This document shows positions 27,092 to 36,923 of a DNA stretch of 64,000 nt, piece by piece. The notes under the pieces were generated by a model. The model made no database searches. It was not told the origin of the DNA and saw only the letters and a program-made list of their open reading frames with translations. The stretch is taken from contig JABJKS010000045.1 of assembly GCA_018660265.1 (NCBI GenBank), positions 1 to 64,000 on the forward strand, given 5' to 3'. The stretch is from Rhodospirillaceae bacterium (lineage in GTDB: Bacteria; Pseudomonadota; Alphaproteobacteria; GCA-2731375). A program made the translations under genes and the position numbers. The number at the start of each line of letters is the position of its first letter. Positions within the stretch are counted from its first letter, which is position 1.

Positions 27092-28438
27092 ATGGCATCC
27101 GCAGCGGAACAATTGGCGGCTAACATAAACTTCGGCGCTTTTTCGAAAGCGACGGAGCTGAAAAAGCGTCTGTGGTTCACCCTGGGCGCTTTAATTGTCT
27201 ACCGTATTGGCACCTATATTCCGATCCCGGGTATCGATCCGGCTGCGCTGGCGGACATTTTTGAACAACAGCGCGGCGGCATCCTTGGGATGTTCGATGT
27301 CTTCTCAGGCGGTGCGTTGGGGCGCATGACGATTTTTGCCCTCAACATCATGCCTTACATCTCTGCCTCCATTATTATCCAGTTGTTGACCACCGTTTCT
27401 CCGCATCTGGAAGCCTTGAAGAAAGAAGGCGAACAGGGGCGGAAGAAAATCAATCAATATACCCGTTACGGCACGGTCGTTTTGACGGCTCTGCAAGCCT
27501 ATGGCATCGCGGCGGGTTTGGAAGGCATGACAGCGGGTGGCGGCCAGGGCGTGGTTCTTGCCGGCGGTATGTTCTTTAAGGCCAGCACGGTAATCACTCT
27601 TGTGGGCGGCACGATTTTCCTGATGTGGTTGGGCGAACAAATCACTGCGCGCGGCGTCGGAAACGGTATTTCACTGATTATCTTTGCCGGCATTGTGGCA
27701 CAATTGCCCTCTGCCATCGCCTCGACCCTGGAATTGGGCCGCACCGGCGCTTTGAACACCCTGTTCATTCTGTTTCTGATCATCCTGGTGATCGCGACCA
27801 TCACCTTCATCGTCTTTATCGAGCGGGCCCAGCGCCGCATCATCGTGCAATACCCGAAACGCCAGGTTGGCCAGCGCATGTTCGGTGGCGAAAACACCCA
27901 TATGCCGCTGAAGCTGAATACGGCCGGCGTTATCCCGCCGATCTTTGCCTCATCCCTGCTGCTGCTGCCGGTTACGGTCGCTTCGTTCTCCGCCCAGGGT
28001 GGCCCGGAATGGCTGACCACCGTGACATCGTTGTTAGGGCGCGGACAGCCGTTATATCTGGCGCTGTATATCGGCGGCATTGTGTTCTTCTGTTTCTTCT
28101 ACACGGCGATTGTTTTTAATCCCGCGGATACGGCGGATAACCTTAAAAAATACGGCGGCTTTATCCCTGGCATTCGGCCCGGTAAACGGACGGCGGAATA
28201 TCTCGATTATGTGCTGACCCGATTGACGGTCGTCGGTGCCGGTTATTTGGCCCTTGTATGTCTGCTCCCCGAATTGTTGATGTCGCAGTATGCTGTACCG
28301 TTCTACTTTGGCGGTACATCGTTGTTGATTGTTGTCAGCGTGACCATGGATACGGTCTCGCAAATTCAATCCCACCTGCTGGCCCATCAATATGAAGGCC
28401 TGATTAAGAAATCAAAACTGCGGGGCCGTAACAAATGA
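27092..28438 (+). CDS. secY: Preprotein translocase channel SecY
   Basis: 448 residues with ten predicted transmembrane helices. SecY forms the protein-conducting channel of the inner membrane with SecE and SecG. Typical stretches are [17 protein letters not shown] (about 36-52), the plug region [20 protein letters not shown] and the cytoplasmic [20 protein letters not shown]. The last 4 bases overlap adk (ATGA), tying export to adk expression as in other alphaproteobacteria. Confidence 0.98.
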   Translation: MASAAEQLAANINFGAFSKATELKKRLWFTLGALIVYRIGTYIPIPGIDPAALADIFEQQRGGILGMFDVFSGGALGRMTIFALNIMPYISASIIIQLLTTVSPHLEALKKEGEQGRKKINQYTRYGTVVLTALQAYGIAAGLEGMTAGGGQGVVLAGGMFFKASTVITLVGGTIFLMWLGEQITARGVGNGISLIIFAGIVAQLPSAIASTLELGRTGALNTLFILFLIILVIATITFIVFIERAQRRIIVQYPKRQVGQRMFGGENTHMPLKLNTAGVIPPIFASSLLLLPVTVASFSAQGGPEWLTTVTSLLGRGQPLYLALYIGGIVFFCFFYTAIVFNPADTADNLKKYGGFIPGIRPGKRTAEYLDYVLTRLTVVGAGYLALVCLLPELLMSQYAVPFYFGGTSLLIVVSVTMDTVSQIQSHLLAHQYEGLIKKSKLRGRNK

Positions 28439-29085
28439 GGTTGATTTTGTTGGGTCCCCCCGGTGCCGGTAAGGGCACCCAGGCACAACGCCTGATGGAT
28501 GCTTATAACATTGTCCAACTCTCCACCGGCGATATGCTGCGTGCTGCGGTCGCGGCTGGTACGGAGGTTGGTCTGCGGGCCAGGGCGGTAATGGAGGCGG
28601 GAGATCTCGTCTCTGACGATATTGTGGTCGGCATTATTTCAGACCGCGTGGACGAGCCCGATTGCAAGAACGGCTTTATCCTTGATGGCTTTCCCCGCAC
28701 TCTGGCCCAGGCCGAGGCGTTGGAATTGATGCTGACCGAGAAGAAATTGCGCCTGGACGCGGTCATCGAAATGCAGGTTGACGATGGTTTGCTGATTGAT
28801 CGGGTTACGGGTCGTTACACCTGTGCCAATTGTGGGGCAGGCTATCATGATAAGAATTTGAAGCCGAAGGTCGACGGGGTCTGTGATAATTGCGGTCGGA
28901 CGGAGTTCAGTCGACGGGCCGATGATAACGCCGAAACTGTTGCTTCGCGGTTGCAGGCATATCACGAACAGACGGCACCGTTGCTGCCCTTTTATCGGGC
29001 AAAAGGCAATTTACAGACCGTCGACGGCATGGCGGATATAGACGACGTTACCAAGGCGATGCGAACCCTGTTGGGGGTTGGTTAA
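28435..29085 (+). CDS. adk: Adenylate kinase (zinc-type LID)
   Basis: 216 residues. It converts ATP + AMP to 2 ADP. The P-loop [14 protein letters not shown] (about 7-20) and [14 protein letters not shown] are present. The LID domain has four cysteines, in CANCGAGYH and CDNCGRTEF, which indicates a structural zinc site rather than the His/Ser/Asp network of enteric enzymes. It overlaps secY by 4 bases. infA and rpmJ, which follow secY in some bacteria, are absent. Confidence 0.97.
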   Translation: MRLILLGPPGAGKGTQAQRLMDAYNIVQLSTGDMLRAAVAAGTEVGLRARAVMEAGDLVSDDIVVGIISDRVDEPDCKNGFILDGFPRTLAQAEALELMLTEKKLRLDAVIEMQVDDGLLIDRVTGRYTCANCGAGYHDKNLKPKVDGVCDNCGRTEFSRRADDNAETVASRLQAYHEQTAPLLPFYRAKGNLQTVDGMADIDDVTKAMRTLLGVG

Positions 29086-29089
29086 AGCA

Positions 29090-29118
29090 TTGACTTGGCG
29101 GCAAAAAGGCATTAGATC
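29090..29118 (+). promoter_or_regulatory. Candidate sigma70-type promoter of the rpsM operon
   Basis: TTGACT (29090-29095) and TAGATC (29113-29118) are separated by exactly 17 bases, starting five bases after the adk stop codon. It would drive rpsM-rpsK-rpoA-rplQ independently of the spc cluster. Confidence 0.6.
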
Positions 29119-29283
29119 GCGGGTTCCACATTCATTGTGAGCGCGCCCGTGGGCAGGTCCCGAACCCAACAATTCGCGTTGCGGTTTGTCTTTAAAAAGA
29201 CCGGCATGACGAGTAAGTAAAGTACGGTTCCGTTGGTTTAGTTTGACGACCAAATTGGCGGAGCGGTTTAAATATGTTTAGGC

Positions 29284-29309
29284 GTCCCGTAAAATGCGAA
29301 ATACGGGAC
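29284..29309 (+). promoter_or_regulatory. Hairpin in the rpsM leader
   Basis: GTCCCGTA (29284-29291) pairs perfectly with TACGGGAC (29302-29309) around a 10-nt loop, ending about 6 bases before the GAGGAG ribosome-binding site of rpsM. In E. coli the alpha operon leader is bound by S4, but rpsD is not in this cluster. Another ribosomal protein could use this hairpin as an operator. Confidence 0.45.
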
Positions 29310-29328
29310 GAATTCGAGGAGAAACTGC

Positions 29329-29700
29329 GTGGCGCGGATAGCTGGCATAAACATTCCGACCAATAAAAGGGTCGAGATTTCATTGACGTACATCCATGGC
29401 ATTGGCAGGACCAAAGCCAAGGACATCTGTGATCAGGTTGGGATCCCGTTTGAAAGACGGGTTGCCGAATTGACGGACGCGGAAGTCATGCAAATTCGTG
29501 AAGTCATCGACCAGGATCATATGGTTGAAGGTGATTTGCGGCGTGAAGTGGCGATGAATATCAAGCGTCTGATGGACCTTGGTTGCTATCGCGGCATTCG
29601 CCATCGTAAAGGCCTGCCATTGCGTGGTCAGCGTACACACACCAATGCGCGTACGCGCAAAGGTCCGGCCCGGCCAATTGCCGGCAGAAAAAAGGCGTAG
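29329..29700 (+). CDS. rpsM: 30S ribosomal protein S13
   Basis: 123 residues with a GTG start at 29329, preceded by GAGGAG. S13 is in the 30S head and contacts L5 and t[23 protein letters not shown] is the normal N-terminus. [20 protein letters not shown] is the C-terminal signature. It starts a four-gene operon ending at rplQ. Confidence 0.98.
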   Translation: MARIAGINIPTNKRVEISLTYIHGIGRTKAKDICDQVGIPFERRVAELTDAEVMQIREVIDQDHMVEGDLRREVAMNIKRLMDLGCYRGIRHRKGLPLRGQRTHTNARTRKGPARPIAGRKKA

Positions 29701-29709
29701 GTTAGCCAA

Positions 29710-30099
29710 ATGGCAAAAGAACGGACACGCGTCCGCAAACGCGAGAAGAAGAACATTATTTCGGGCGTCGCACATGTTAATGCGACGTTCAACAACACCA
29801 TGATTACCATTTCGGATGTCCAGGGCAACGCAATCGCCTGGTCGTCCGCCGGTGCCCAGGGCTTCAAAGGTTCGCGGAAATCTACGCCATACGCGGCGCA
29901 GATGGCTGCGGAAGATGCTGGCCGGAAAGCACAGGAACATGGCATGAAATCCCTTGAAGTGTTTGTTAAGGGTCCTGGTTCCGGGCGTGAATCCGCGCTT
30001 CGGGCACTACAGGCGGTGGGTTTCACCATTACTTTCATCAAAGACGTAACGCCGATACCCCACAATGGTTGTCGGCCACCCAAACGGCGGCGGGTCTGA
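29710..30099 (+). CDS. rpsK: 30S ribosomal protein S11
   Basis: 129 residues. S11 lies on the 30S platform near the mRNA exit. [20 protein letters not shown] and the C-terminal signature [15 protein letters not shown] are intact. It begins 9 bases after rpsM. Confidence 0.98.
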   Translation: MAKERTRVRKREKKNIISGVAHVNATFNNTMITISDVQGNAIAWSSAGAQGFKGSRKSTPYAAQMAAEDAGRKAQEHGMKSLEVFVKGPGSGRESALRALQAVGFTITFIKDVTPIPHNGCRPPKRRRV

Positions 30100-30196
30100 T
30101 CCTGTTGGCCGGCATCTCTTTTGATGCTGGTTAGTTAGGTAAACAGAATTTTCCGGGATTCCCCGGGGTGCAGCGGTTGGTGAGCGAGGAAACGAC

Positions 30197-31213
30197 GTGA
30201 TCCAGAAGAATTGGCAAGAACTAATTAAGCCCAATAAGTTAAGCATTGAGGCCAAAGACGATCCGGAACGCAAAGCCACGTTAGTGGCCGAGCCATTGGA
30301 ACGTGGCTTCGGGCTGACCTTGGGCAATTCACTGCGGCGCATTTTATTGTCGTCGTTACATGGGGCTGCGGTCACCTCGCTACAGATTGATGGGGTTCTC
30401 CACGAATTCTCATCCGTCCCGGGTGTGCGCGAGGATGTGACGGACATTGTCCTGAACATTAAGGCGTTGGCGGTTCGGTTGCATACCGAAGGTCCTCGTC
30501 GCATGACCCTGAATGTCGAAGGGCCGGGGCCGGTTACGGGTGCCAATCTTGAGATGGGTCCCGATATCGAGGTGATGAACCCTGATTTGGTGATCTGTCA
30601 TCTTGACCAGGGTGCCAAGCTGTCCATGGAATTGACGGTTGAATCCGGCAAGGGCTATCGGGCTGCGGAACATAACCGGGTTGAAGACAGCCCGATTGGC
30701 TTGATCCCAGTGGACAGTGTCTTTTCGCCTGTGCGCCAGGTGGCCTATCGGGTTGAGAATTCCCGCGAAGGGCAGATCCTCGACTATGATAAGCTGACCC
30801 TGGATTTGGAGACGGACGGGACGGTGACGCCGGAAGACGCCATCGCCTTTGCCGCCCGCATCCTGCAGGACCAATTGCAGTTGTTCATTAATTTCGAGGA
30901 GCCCCGGGAAACACCCGTGCACCTGGAACCCGAACAGCCCCGCATCAATCGGAACCTGCTGCGCAAGGTCGACGAATTGGAATTGTCCGTGCGTTCGGCC
31001 AATTGCCTCAAGAACGACAATATCATTTACATTGGCGATCTGGTGCAAAAGACCGAGTCCGAGATGTTGCGGACACCAAACTTTGGTCGCAAATCCTTGA
31101 ATGAGATCAAGGAAGTGCTGACCCAGATGGGCCTGCATCTTGGTATGGAAGTTTCTGAATGGCCGCCCGAAAATATTGATGATCTGGCCAAACAGATGGA
31201 AACTGATTTTTAA
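30197..31213 (+). CDS. rpoA: DNA-directed RNA polymerase subunit alpha
   Basis: 338 residues with a GTG start at 30197, six bases after GAGGA. The N-terminal domain has the assembly motif [20 protein letters not shown] (about 36-55). The C-terminal domain that binds UP elements and activators contains [20 protein letters not shown]. The usual S4 gene is missing between rpsK and rpoA, as in other alphaproteobacteria. Confidence 0.98.
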   Translation: MIQKNWQELIKPNKLSIEAKDDPERKATLVAEPLERGFGLTLGNSLRRILLSSLHGAAVTSLQIDGVLHEFSSVPGVREDVTDIVLNIKALAVRLHTEGPRRMTLNVEGPGPVTGANLEMGPDIEVMNPDLVICHLDQGAKLSMELTVESGKGYRAAEHNRVEDSPIGLIPVDSVFSPVRQVAYRVENSREGQILDYDKLTLDLETDGTVTPEDAIAFAARILQDQLQLFINFEEPRETPVHLEPEQPRINRNLLRKVDELELSVRSANCLKNDNIIYIGDLVQKTESEMLRTPNFGRKSLNEIKEVLTQMGLHLGMEVSEWPPENIDDLAKQMETDF

Positions 31214-31284
31214 GTCAGTTTTCTAATTGGGATTTCCGGTTGATCGATATCTACATTGTTTGACCGGTAAAAGGAGTTAAGGAT

Positions 31285-31710
31285 ATGCGGCACCGCAAAA
31301 GTGGACGCAAACTAAATCGCGATAGTTCGCACCGTAAGGCAATGTTCGCCAATATGGCAGCCGCGTTGATCAAGCATGAGCAGATCAACACGACCCTGCC
31401 CAAGGCAAAGGAATTGCGCCCCATCGTGGAAAAATTGATCACTTTGGGAAAGCGTGGCGACTTGCATGCCCGCCGCCTGGCCTTCGCCCGCATTCCTGAT
31501 CGTGCCATGGTGACGAAATTGTTTGATGTGCTGGCAACCCGTTATGCGGACCGTCAGGGGGGGTATATCCGGATCGTCCGGGCCAACTTCCGTTATGGCG
31601 ATTGCGCACCCATGGCCTATATCGAATTTGTCGACCGGGATGTGGATGCCAAAGGTCTCGACTCCGGCCCGACGGGTCTGGAGGATGAAGACGAGGACGT
31701 TGCCGCCTGA
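31285..31710 (+). CDS. rplQ: 50S ribosomal protein L17
   Basis: 141 residues, starting [21 protein letters not shown]17 lies near the tunnel exit. The family core ends around residue 120 and is followed by a short acidic tail ([10 protein letters not shown]). Last gene of the ribosomal block. A strong terminator follows. Confidence 0.98.
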   Translation: MRHRKSGRKLNRDSSHRKAMFANMAAALIKHEQINTTLPKAKELRPIVEKLITLGKRGDLHARRLAFARIPDRAMVTKLFDVLATRYADRQGGYIRIVRANFRYGDCAPMAYIEFVDRDVDAKGLDSGPTGLEDEDEDVAA

Positions 31711-31744
31711 TCATGGCGCAAATCCGGTCCGCGAAAAGCGAACT

Positions 31745-31780
31745 AACTGGGGCAGCCTTTGGGCTGCCCCAGTTATTTGT
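31745..31780 (+). terminator. Intrinsic terminator after rplQ
   Basis: AACTGGGGCAGCC (31745-31757) pairs perfectly with GGCTGCCCCAGTT (31762-31774) around the loop TTTG, followed by ATTTGT. It ends the alpha operon. The location also argues against starting the next gene at the ATG at 31713, which would place this hairpin inside its coding sequence. Confidence 0.88.
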
Positions 31781-31829
31781 GGCGAGGCGTTTTTTTGGGA
31801 AGCGTTTGTGGCAGAGGACACCTTTTTCA

Positions 31830-33272
31830 GTGAGCATAAATAAGTCCGCATTTCCGGCAATTGTGATGGCATGTTTTATCCTGGCTGCAATGGCTGTGCC
31901 GATATCCTCTGCCCTGGCCAAGAAAAAAGTGCCCGAGAACCAGGTCCAGATACAGTTGTCGTTTGCGCCCCTGGTCAAGCAGGCCGCCCCCGCGGTCGTC
32001 AACATCTATACCCGTCGTGTGGTCCAACAGGTCGTCCGTTCGCCCTTGTTTGAAGATCCGTTTTTCCGGCGTTTTTTTGGCGACCGCTTTGGCGGCAACG
32101 GTGGGGGGCGGACCCGGCGCAAACAACAAAATTCCTTGGGCTCCGGCGTATTGTTGACCTCCGGTGGCCTGATTGTGACCAATCATCACGTCATCGCCGG
32201 TGCCGATGAAATCACCGTGGCCCTGTCCGACCGACGGGAGTTCGAGGCGGAATTGGTGCTCGATGATGAGGGTACGGACCTGGCTGTTCTCAAGATCAAG
32301 GCGGAGGGGGAGGATTTACCGTATTTGAGACTACGGGACTCCGATGATTTGGAAGTGGGCGATCTGGTTTTAGCCATCGGAAATCCATTCAACGTGGGAC
32401 AGACGGTGACCTCCGGTATTGTTTCCGCCCTGGCGCGAACAGGCATTGGTGTCTCCGATTTTCAGTTTTTCATTCAAACCGATGCCGCCATCAATCCGGG
32501 CAACTCCGGTGGTGCGCTGATCACCATGGATGGCCGTTTGGTAGGTATTAACTCGGCCATATATTCCAAGACCGGCGGCTCGCACGGGATTGGCTTTGCC
32601 GTACCATCCGCCATGGTGCGGGCGGTTCTGGCCTCTGCCAAATCCGGTATGAACCGTGTGCAACGACCCTGGTTGGGGGCCGCGACGCAAACCGTCACGC
32701 CAGATATCGCCGTATCCCTATCCATGGATCGGCCACGCGGCGTAATGGTGCGGGCGATGTATGAAGGTGGCCCGGCGGATCGTGCCGGTATGGCGGTGGG
32801 CGATGTCATCCTGGACCTTGATAATCACGAGGTGGCTTCCCCCAAGGCGCTGAATTTTCGCCTCGGCACCCGCATGATCGGGAAATCCATTCCGGTCAGA
32901 ATTTGGCGGGATGGTAAAGTCCGCAATGTCAAATTGGCCCTGGTATCCGCGCCTGAAACACCCCTCAGGGATATCACCGTGCTGGCAGGCCGCCAGCCCC
33001 TCGCCGGTGCCACGGTGGCCAATCTGTCGCCGGCGTTGGGCGAGGAATTGGGCCTGGATACCCTGGCCAGCGGCGTTATCATTCTGAAAGTTGAACCGCG
33101 CAGCCCGGCGCGTCGTTTTCGTTTCCGCAAGGGTGATCTGATCCTCCAGATTAACAATGCTAGGATCAATCTTGTGGATGACCTTGGCGCAGCGTTGAAA
33201 ACACCAGTAGAAGAATGGCGCGTTACCATGCAGCGGGGTGGCAAGGTCCACACATTTCGGATTGGCCAGTGA
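31830..33272 (+). CDS. degP: Do-family periplasmic serine endopeptidase (DegP/DegQ-like)
   Basis: 480 residues from the GTG at 31830, which follows GAGGA and opens a clean signal peptide (SINKSAFPAIVMACFILAAM, cleavage near SSALA). Such enzymes degrade or hold misfolded envelope proteins. The trypsin-like catalytic triad is seen as His in TNHHVI (about 118), Asp in GTDLAVLKI (about 150) and Ser in NPGNSGGAL (about 226). Two PDZ domains follow (about 270-360 and 385-475). An ATG at 31713 would read through the rplQ terminator and is less likely. Confidence 0.92.
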   Translation: MSINKSAFPAIVMACFILAAMAVPISSALAKKKVPENQVQIQLSFAPLVKQAAPAVVNIYTRRVVQQVVRSPLFEDPFFRRFFGDRFGGNGGGRTRRKQQNSLGSGVLLTSGGLIVTNHHVIAGADEITVALSDRREFEAELVLDDEGTDLAVLKIKAEGEDLPYLRLRDSDDLEVGDLVLAIGNPFNVGQTVTSGIVSALARTGIGVSDFQFFIQTDAAINPGNSGGALITMDGRLVGINSAIYSKTGGSHGIGFAVPSAMVRAVLASAKSGMNRVQRPWLGAATQTVTPDIAVSLSMDRPRGVMVRAMYEGGPADRAGMAVGDVILDLDNHEVASPKALNFRLGTRMIGKSIPVRIWRDGKVRNVKLALVSAPETPLRDITVLAGRQPLAGATVANLSPALGEELGLDTLASGVIILKVEPRSPARRFRFRKGDLILQINNARINLVDDLGAALKTPVEEWRVTMQRGGKVHTFRIGQ

Positions 33273-33281
33273 AGATTTATC

Positions 33282-34598
33282 ATGAGCAACCTGTTTGAAG
33301 CTGCGGGACTGGACCAGGGACCTTTACGCCCCCTGGCCGAACGTTTGCGCCCCGATCAGTTGGAACAGGTTATCGGCCAGGATCATTTGCTGGCCACGGA
33401 TGGCGCGCTGCGCCGCATGTTGGCGGGGGGGCGTCTTGCATCCCTGGTCCTGTGGGGCCCACCTGGCAGCGGCAAGACAACCATTGCCCGGCTTTTGGCA
33501 GCCAATGTGGGCCTGCACTTCGAGCAGCTCTCTGCCGTCTTCTCTGGTGTGGCGGACCTGCGTAAGGCCTTTGCCGCCGCCGGTGAACGGCGGATGAGCG
33601 GCCAGGGCACATTGTTATTTGTCGATGAGATCCATCGTTTCAATCGCTCTCAACAAGATGGTTTTTTGCCCTTTGTGGAAGACGGCACCATTATTTTGGT
33701 CGGTGCGACCACGGAAAATCCCTCGTTCGAGTTAAATGCCGCCCTGTTGTCCCGCTGTCAGGTCCTGGTCCTCAATCGCCTGGATGATGATGCGTTGGAG
33801 GAACTGCTTTGCCGGGCCGAGGCAGCGTCGGATCGCCCGTTGCCCCTGGAGCCGGAGGCGCGCCTGACGCTGCGTGCCATGGCTGATGGGGATGGCCGCT
33901 TCGCCTTGAACCTGGCGGAGGAGCTGTTGGCCCTGCCCGACGTGCCACCCCTGGATGTCGCTGCGTTGAGCCAGACTTTGCAGCGCCGCGCGCCGGTCTA
34001 TGACAAGGCCCAGGAAGGCCACTACAACCTGATCAGTGCCCTGCATAAATCCCTGCGCGGCTCGGACGTGGATGCCTCGTTGTATTGGCTGGCGCGGATG
34101 TTGACGGCGGGGGAGCAACCTTTGTACATCACCCGTCGCCTGGTTCGTTTTGCAGTGGAAGATATTGGTCTGGCCGATCCCCAGGCTTTGGTCCAGGCCA
34201 ACGCGGCCAAGGAGGCCTATGATTTTCTCGGCAGCCCGGAAGGGGAATTGGCCATCGCCCAGGCCGTGATCTATCTGGCGACGGCGCCGAAATCCAATGC
34301 GGCCTACGAGGCGTTGAGCCGGGCCAACAGGGCGGCGCGGGATACCGGCTCCCTGATGCCGCCAAAACATATTCTGAACGCCCCCACCGCTTTGATGAAA
34401 GACCTGGGCTATGGCGACGGTTACGTCTATGACCACGGCACCGAAGAAGGCTTTTCCGGCCAGGATTATTTTCCCGAACAAATGACCCGGCAGAATTTTT
34501 ACCAACCCGCCGAACGCGGCTTTGAACGTGAAATCGGAAAACGTATGGCCTATTGGGGTAAACTGCGCGTGTCCGGGCAGGAGGAACCGAAGCAATGA
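33282..34598 (+). CDS. rarA: Replication-associated recombination protein A (RarA/MgsA)
   Basis: 438 residues. RarA is an AAA+ ATPase that acts at stalled replication forks and is related to clamp-loader subunits. Walker A is GPPGSGKTTIARLLA (about 59-73), Walker B is LLFVDEIHRFNRSQQD (about 109-124), and sensor 1 is GATTENPSFELN. The C-terminal tetramerisation part contains YWLARMLTAGEQPLYITRRL. It starts 10 bases after the protease gene and overlaps crcB by 4 bases. Confidence 0.96.
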   Translation: MSNLFEAAGLDQGPLRPLAERLRPDQLEQVIGQDHLLATDGALRRMLAGGRLASLVLWGPPGSGKTTIARLLAANVGLHFEQLSAVFSGVADLRKAFAAAGERRMSGQGTLLFVDEIHRFNRSQQDGFLPFVEDGTIILVGATTENPSFELNAALLSRCQVLVLNRLDDDALEELLCRAEAASDRPLPLEPEARLTLRAMADGDGRFALNLAEELLALPDVPPLDVAALSQTLQRRAPVYDKAQEGHYNLISALHKSLRGSDVDASLYWLARMLTAGEQPLYITRRLVRFAVEDIGLADPQALVQANAAKEAYDFLGSPEGELAIAQAVIYLATAPKSNAAYEALSRANRAARDTGSLMPPKHILNAPTALMKDLGYGDGYVYDHGTEEGFSGQDYFPEQMTRQNFYQPAERGFEREIGKRMAYWGKLRVSGQEEPKQ

Positions 34599-34975
34599 AC
34601 ATGTTATTGGCAGTGGCCTGCGGCGGGGCCCTGGGCGCCATGGGACGGCATTTGGTCTCGGGTCAGGTGATGCGCTGGGCGGGTAGCGGCTTCCCCTGGG
34701 GAACATTAACGGTGAATGTGTTGGGGTCTTTCGTTTTGGGGGTTCTGGTCGAATATCTGGCCCTGCGCTGGTCCACCACCCAGGAAATGCGCGGCTTTTT
34801 GGTGGTCGGTATGTTGGGCGGTTTCACGACATTCTCGGCCTTTTCCCTGGACGCTGTCTTGCTGTTGGAACGGGGTCAGCTTGGGGCGGCATTCGCCTAT
34901 ATTTCTGGTAATTTGCTGCTGTCGATCTGTGGTTTGTTTGCCGGTCTGTTATTGTTCCGGGAGATTCTGACATGA
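34595..34975 (+). CDS. crcB: Fluoride ion channel CrcB/Fluc
   Basis: 126 residues with four hydrophobic helices. It exports fluoride as a dual-topology dimer in the inner membrane. Signature sequences are GGALGAMGRHLVSG (about 10-23), GTLTVNVLGSFVLG (about 36-49) and GGFTTFSAFSLDAVLL (about 72-87). It overlaps rarA and rluC by 4 bases each, so it is expressed as part of the run. No separate leader, and so no fluoride riboswitch, is present. Confidence 0.95.
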   Translation: MNMLLAVACGGALGAMGRHLVSGQVMRWAGSGFPWGTLTVNVLGSFVLGVLVEYLALRWSTTQEMRGFLVVGMLGGFTTFSAFSLDAVLLLERGQLGAAFAYISGNLLLSICGLFAGLLLFREILT

Positions 34976-35967
34976 GCGAAATTCAAATGGTACCGGTGGG
35001 CGAGGATGAGGGGGAGGTGCGCCTGGACCGTTGGTTCAAACGCCACTACCCAACCCTTAGCCATGGCCGTCTGGAAAAGATGCTGCGCAAGGGCCAGGTG
35101 CGCGTTGACGGCGACAAGGTGAAGGCCGGTCATCGCCTAACGCCGGGACAGATGGTACGCATTCCCCCGCTGGACACCCCGCCGCCGCCGAAGAAACGCA
35201 ATCGCGATAAAGTTTCCGATCAGGACGCCAAGGAAATCCGCAATACAATATTGCATCAGGACAAATCGGTGCTGGTGATCGACAAGCCTGCCGGTCTGGC
35301 CGTGCAGGGCGGCAGCGGCACCACGCGCCACGTGGACGGTATGTTGGACGCCCTGCAGTTCGAGGCTGCGGAACGCCCCCGCCTGGTGCATCGTCTGGAT
35401 CGGGATACCACCGGCATTCTGGTGCTGGCCCGTCATGCCCGCGCGGCAACCGCCCTGACCGGGGCCTTTCGTGACCGGGATACGGAAAAGCTTTATTGGG
35501 CCATTGTCGCGGGCGTACCGCCTGAACCCCGTGGCCATATTAGCCTGCCCCTGGCGAAAACCCCGGGCCCGGATGGAGAGCGTGTGCGTGTTGACCGGAA
35601 ATTGGGCAAACAGGCGATCACCGACTATGTCGTGATCGAGCACATCGGCGATCAGGCCGCCTGGCTGGCCCTGTGGCCGCGCACGGGGCGGACCCATCAA
35701 CTGCGGGCCCATTGTGCCGCTATCGGTACGCCAATTTTAGGAGATGGCAAGTATGGCGGCGTCGATGCCACTCTGCCTGGCATGGCCCTATCCAAGGGTC
35801 TGCACCTGCACGCCCGCGCCATTACCCTGCCCCATCCCGACGGTGGTACCCTGTCGGTGGAGGCCCCTGCGCCCGCGCCGTTTCGCAAAACCATGCAGAC
35901 ACTCGGTTTCAATCCAGAGGCCGCTGCAGAACGTATGGCCGAATTGCAGGCGGAAGAGGAATGGTGA
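34972..35967 (+). CDS. rluC: RluA-family 23S rRNA pseudouridine synthase
   Basis: 331 residues. It isomerises uridines in rRNA to pseudouridine. An N-terminal S4 RNA-binding domain (about 13-65, ending near HRLTPGQMVRIPPL) precedes the catalytic domain with HRLDRDTTGILVLARHA, which holds the catalytic Asp near residue 142, and GRTHQLRAHCAAIGTPILGD. The RluC subgroup is suggested by the S4 domain, but the exact target uridines cannot be read from sequence. It overlaps crcB by 4 bases. Confidence 0.92.
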   Translation: MSEIQMVPVGEDEGEVRLDRWFKRHYPTLSHGRLEKMLRKGQVRVDGDKVKAGHRLTPGQMVRIPPLDTPPPPKKRNRDKVSDQDAKEIRNTILHQDKSVLVIDKPAGLAVQGGSGTTRHVDGMLDALQFEAAERPRLVHRLDRDTTGILVLARHARAATALTGAFRDRDTEKLYWAIVAGVPPEPRGHISLPLAKTPGPDGERVRVDRKLGKQAITDYVVIEHIGDQAAWLALWPRTGRTHQLRAHCAAIGTPILGDGKYGGVDATLPGMALSKGLHLHARAITLPHPDGGTLSVEAPAPAPFRKTMQTLGFNPEAAAERMAELQAEEEW

Positions 35968-36028
35968 ACCGTCTAAAAAGCCTTATAATCCGACCTCTCA
36001 AATAGACCTAAATATCAGGAGAACCGCC

Positions 36029-36919
36029 ATGCCCTATATCCAGGCCGAGGGTGCCAAACTGTACTACGAAGAAGCCGGCAGCGGCGATCCCATCGTTTTC
36101 GTCCACGAATTCGCCGATGACTTGCGTGGCTGGGAATTGCAGATGCGCTATTTCTCCCGCTCCTATCGTTGCATTGCCTACAATGCCCGTGGCTTTGAGC
36201 CGTCCGAGGTGCCCAGTGACCCCGCCCTCTATTCCCAGGATATTGCCACCGACGACATCGCCGCCGTGTTGCGCGGCCTGGATATTGAAAAGGCGCATAT
36301 TGTCGGCTGTTCCATGGGTGCCTTTGCGGCCCTGCATTTCGGCATGCGCTATCCCGAAATGGCCCTTAGCCTTGTGGTTGCCGGCTGCGGCTATGGCGCG
36401 GAAAAGGGCAAGGGCGATGATTTCTCGGCCGAAGTCGCACAATTCGCCACGTCCTTCATCGAAAAAGGCATGGCCGAGGTGGGTACGCCCTATTCCCTGG
36501 GCCCGACACGGGTGCAATTCCAGAACAAGGACGCCCGCGGTTTTGCCGAATTCCAGGAACGTTTTTTAGGTCATTCGGCGCAGGGTACCGGACTGACCAT
36601 GGGCGGCGTCCAGGCCAAGCGTCCCTCCCTCTACGACCTTGAAGATGAACTGCGTAAGCTGACGATACCGACGCTTTTGGTCGTTGGTGACGAGGAGGAG
36701 CCGTGCCTGGAGACGAACCTTTTCCTTAAGCGGACCATATCGTCATCGGGCCTGTTGATCATACCGCGCACGGGACATGCAGCCAATTTGGAAGAGCCCG
36801 CGATGTTCAACGGCGCCGTGGCGGAATTTCTGGCCAAGGTAGATCATGACAGCTGGGGCCTGCGCGATCCACGCTCGGTCTCGTCATCTTCCCTGGTCGC
36901 CGCACCAGCGAAATCGTAA
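36029..36919 (+). CDS. Alpha/beta-fold hydrolase
   Basis: 296 residues from the ATG at 36029, after an AGGAGA ribosome-binding site. A longer frame begins inside rluC and is rejected. The oxyanion region is FVHEFADDLRGWE (about 25-37), the nucleophile elbow GCSMGAFAALH is near residue 95, an acidic VVGDEEEP loop near 220, and the catalytic His is in RTGHAANLEEP near 252. Substrate unknown. The last 25-30 residues (from KVDHDSWG) have no family look. In related alphaproteobacteria rluC is usually next to the HAD gene, so this gene may be an insertion. A TATAAT at 35984-35989 could mark its own promoter. Confidence 0.85.
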   Translation: MPYIQAEGAKLYYEEAGSGDPIVFVHEFADDLRGWELQMRYFSRSYRCIAYNARGFEPSEVPSDPALYSQDIATDDIAAVLRGLDIEKAHIVGCSMGAFAALHFGMRYPEMALSLVVAGCGYGAEKGKGDDFSAEVAQFATSFIEKGMAEVGTPYSLGPTRVQFQNKDARGFAEFQERFLGHSAQGTGLTMGGVQAKRPSLYDLEDELRKLTIPTLLVVGDEEEPCLETNLFLKRTISSSGLLIIPRTGHAANLEEPAMFNGAVAEFLAKVDHDSWGLRDPRSVSSSSLVAAPAKS

Positions 36920-36923
36920 AGAC

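Noticed and set aside
31713-31829. Extended N-terminus of the Do protease
   Set aside because: It would include the rplQ terminator in coding sequence and hide the signal peptide.
34500-34594. Fluoride riboswitch before crcB
   Set aside because: crcB overlaps the rarA gene, leaving no leader.
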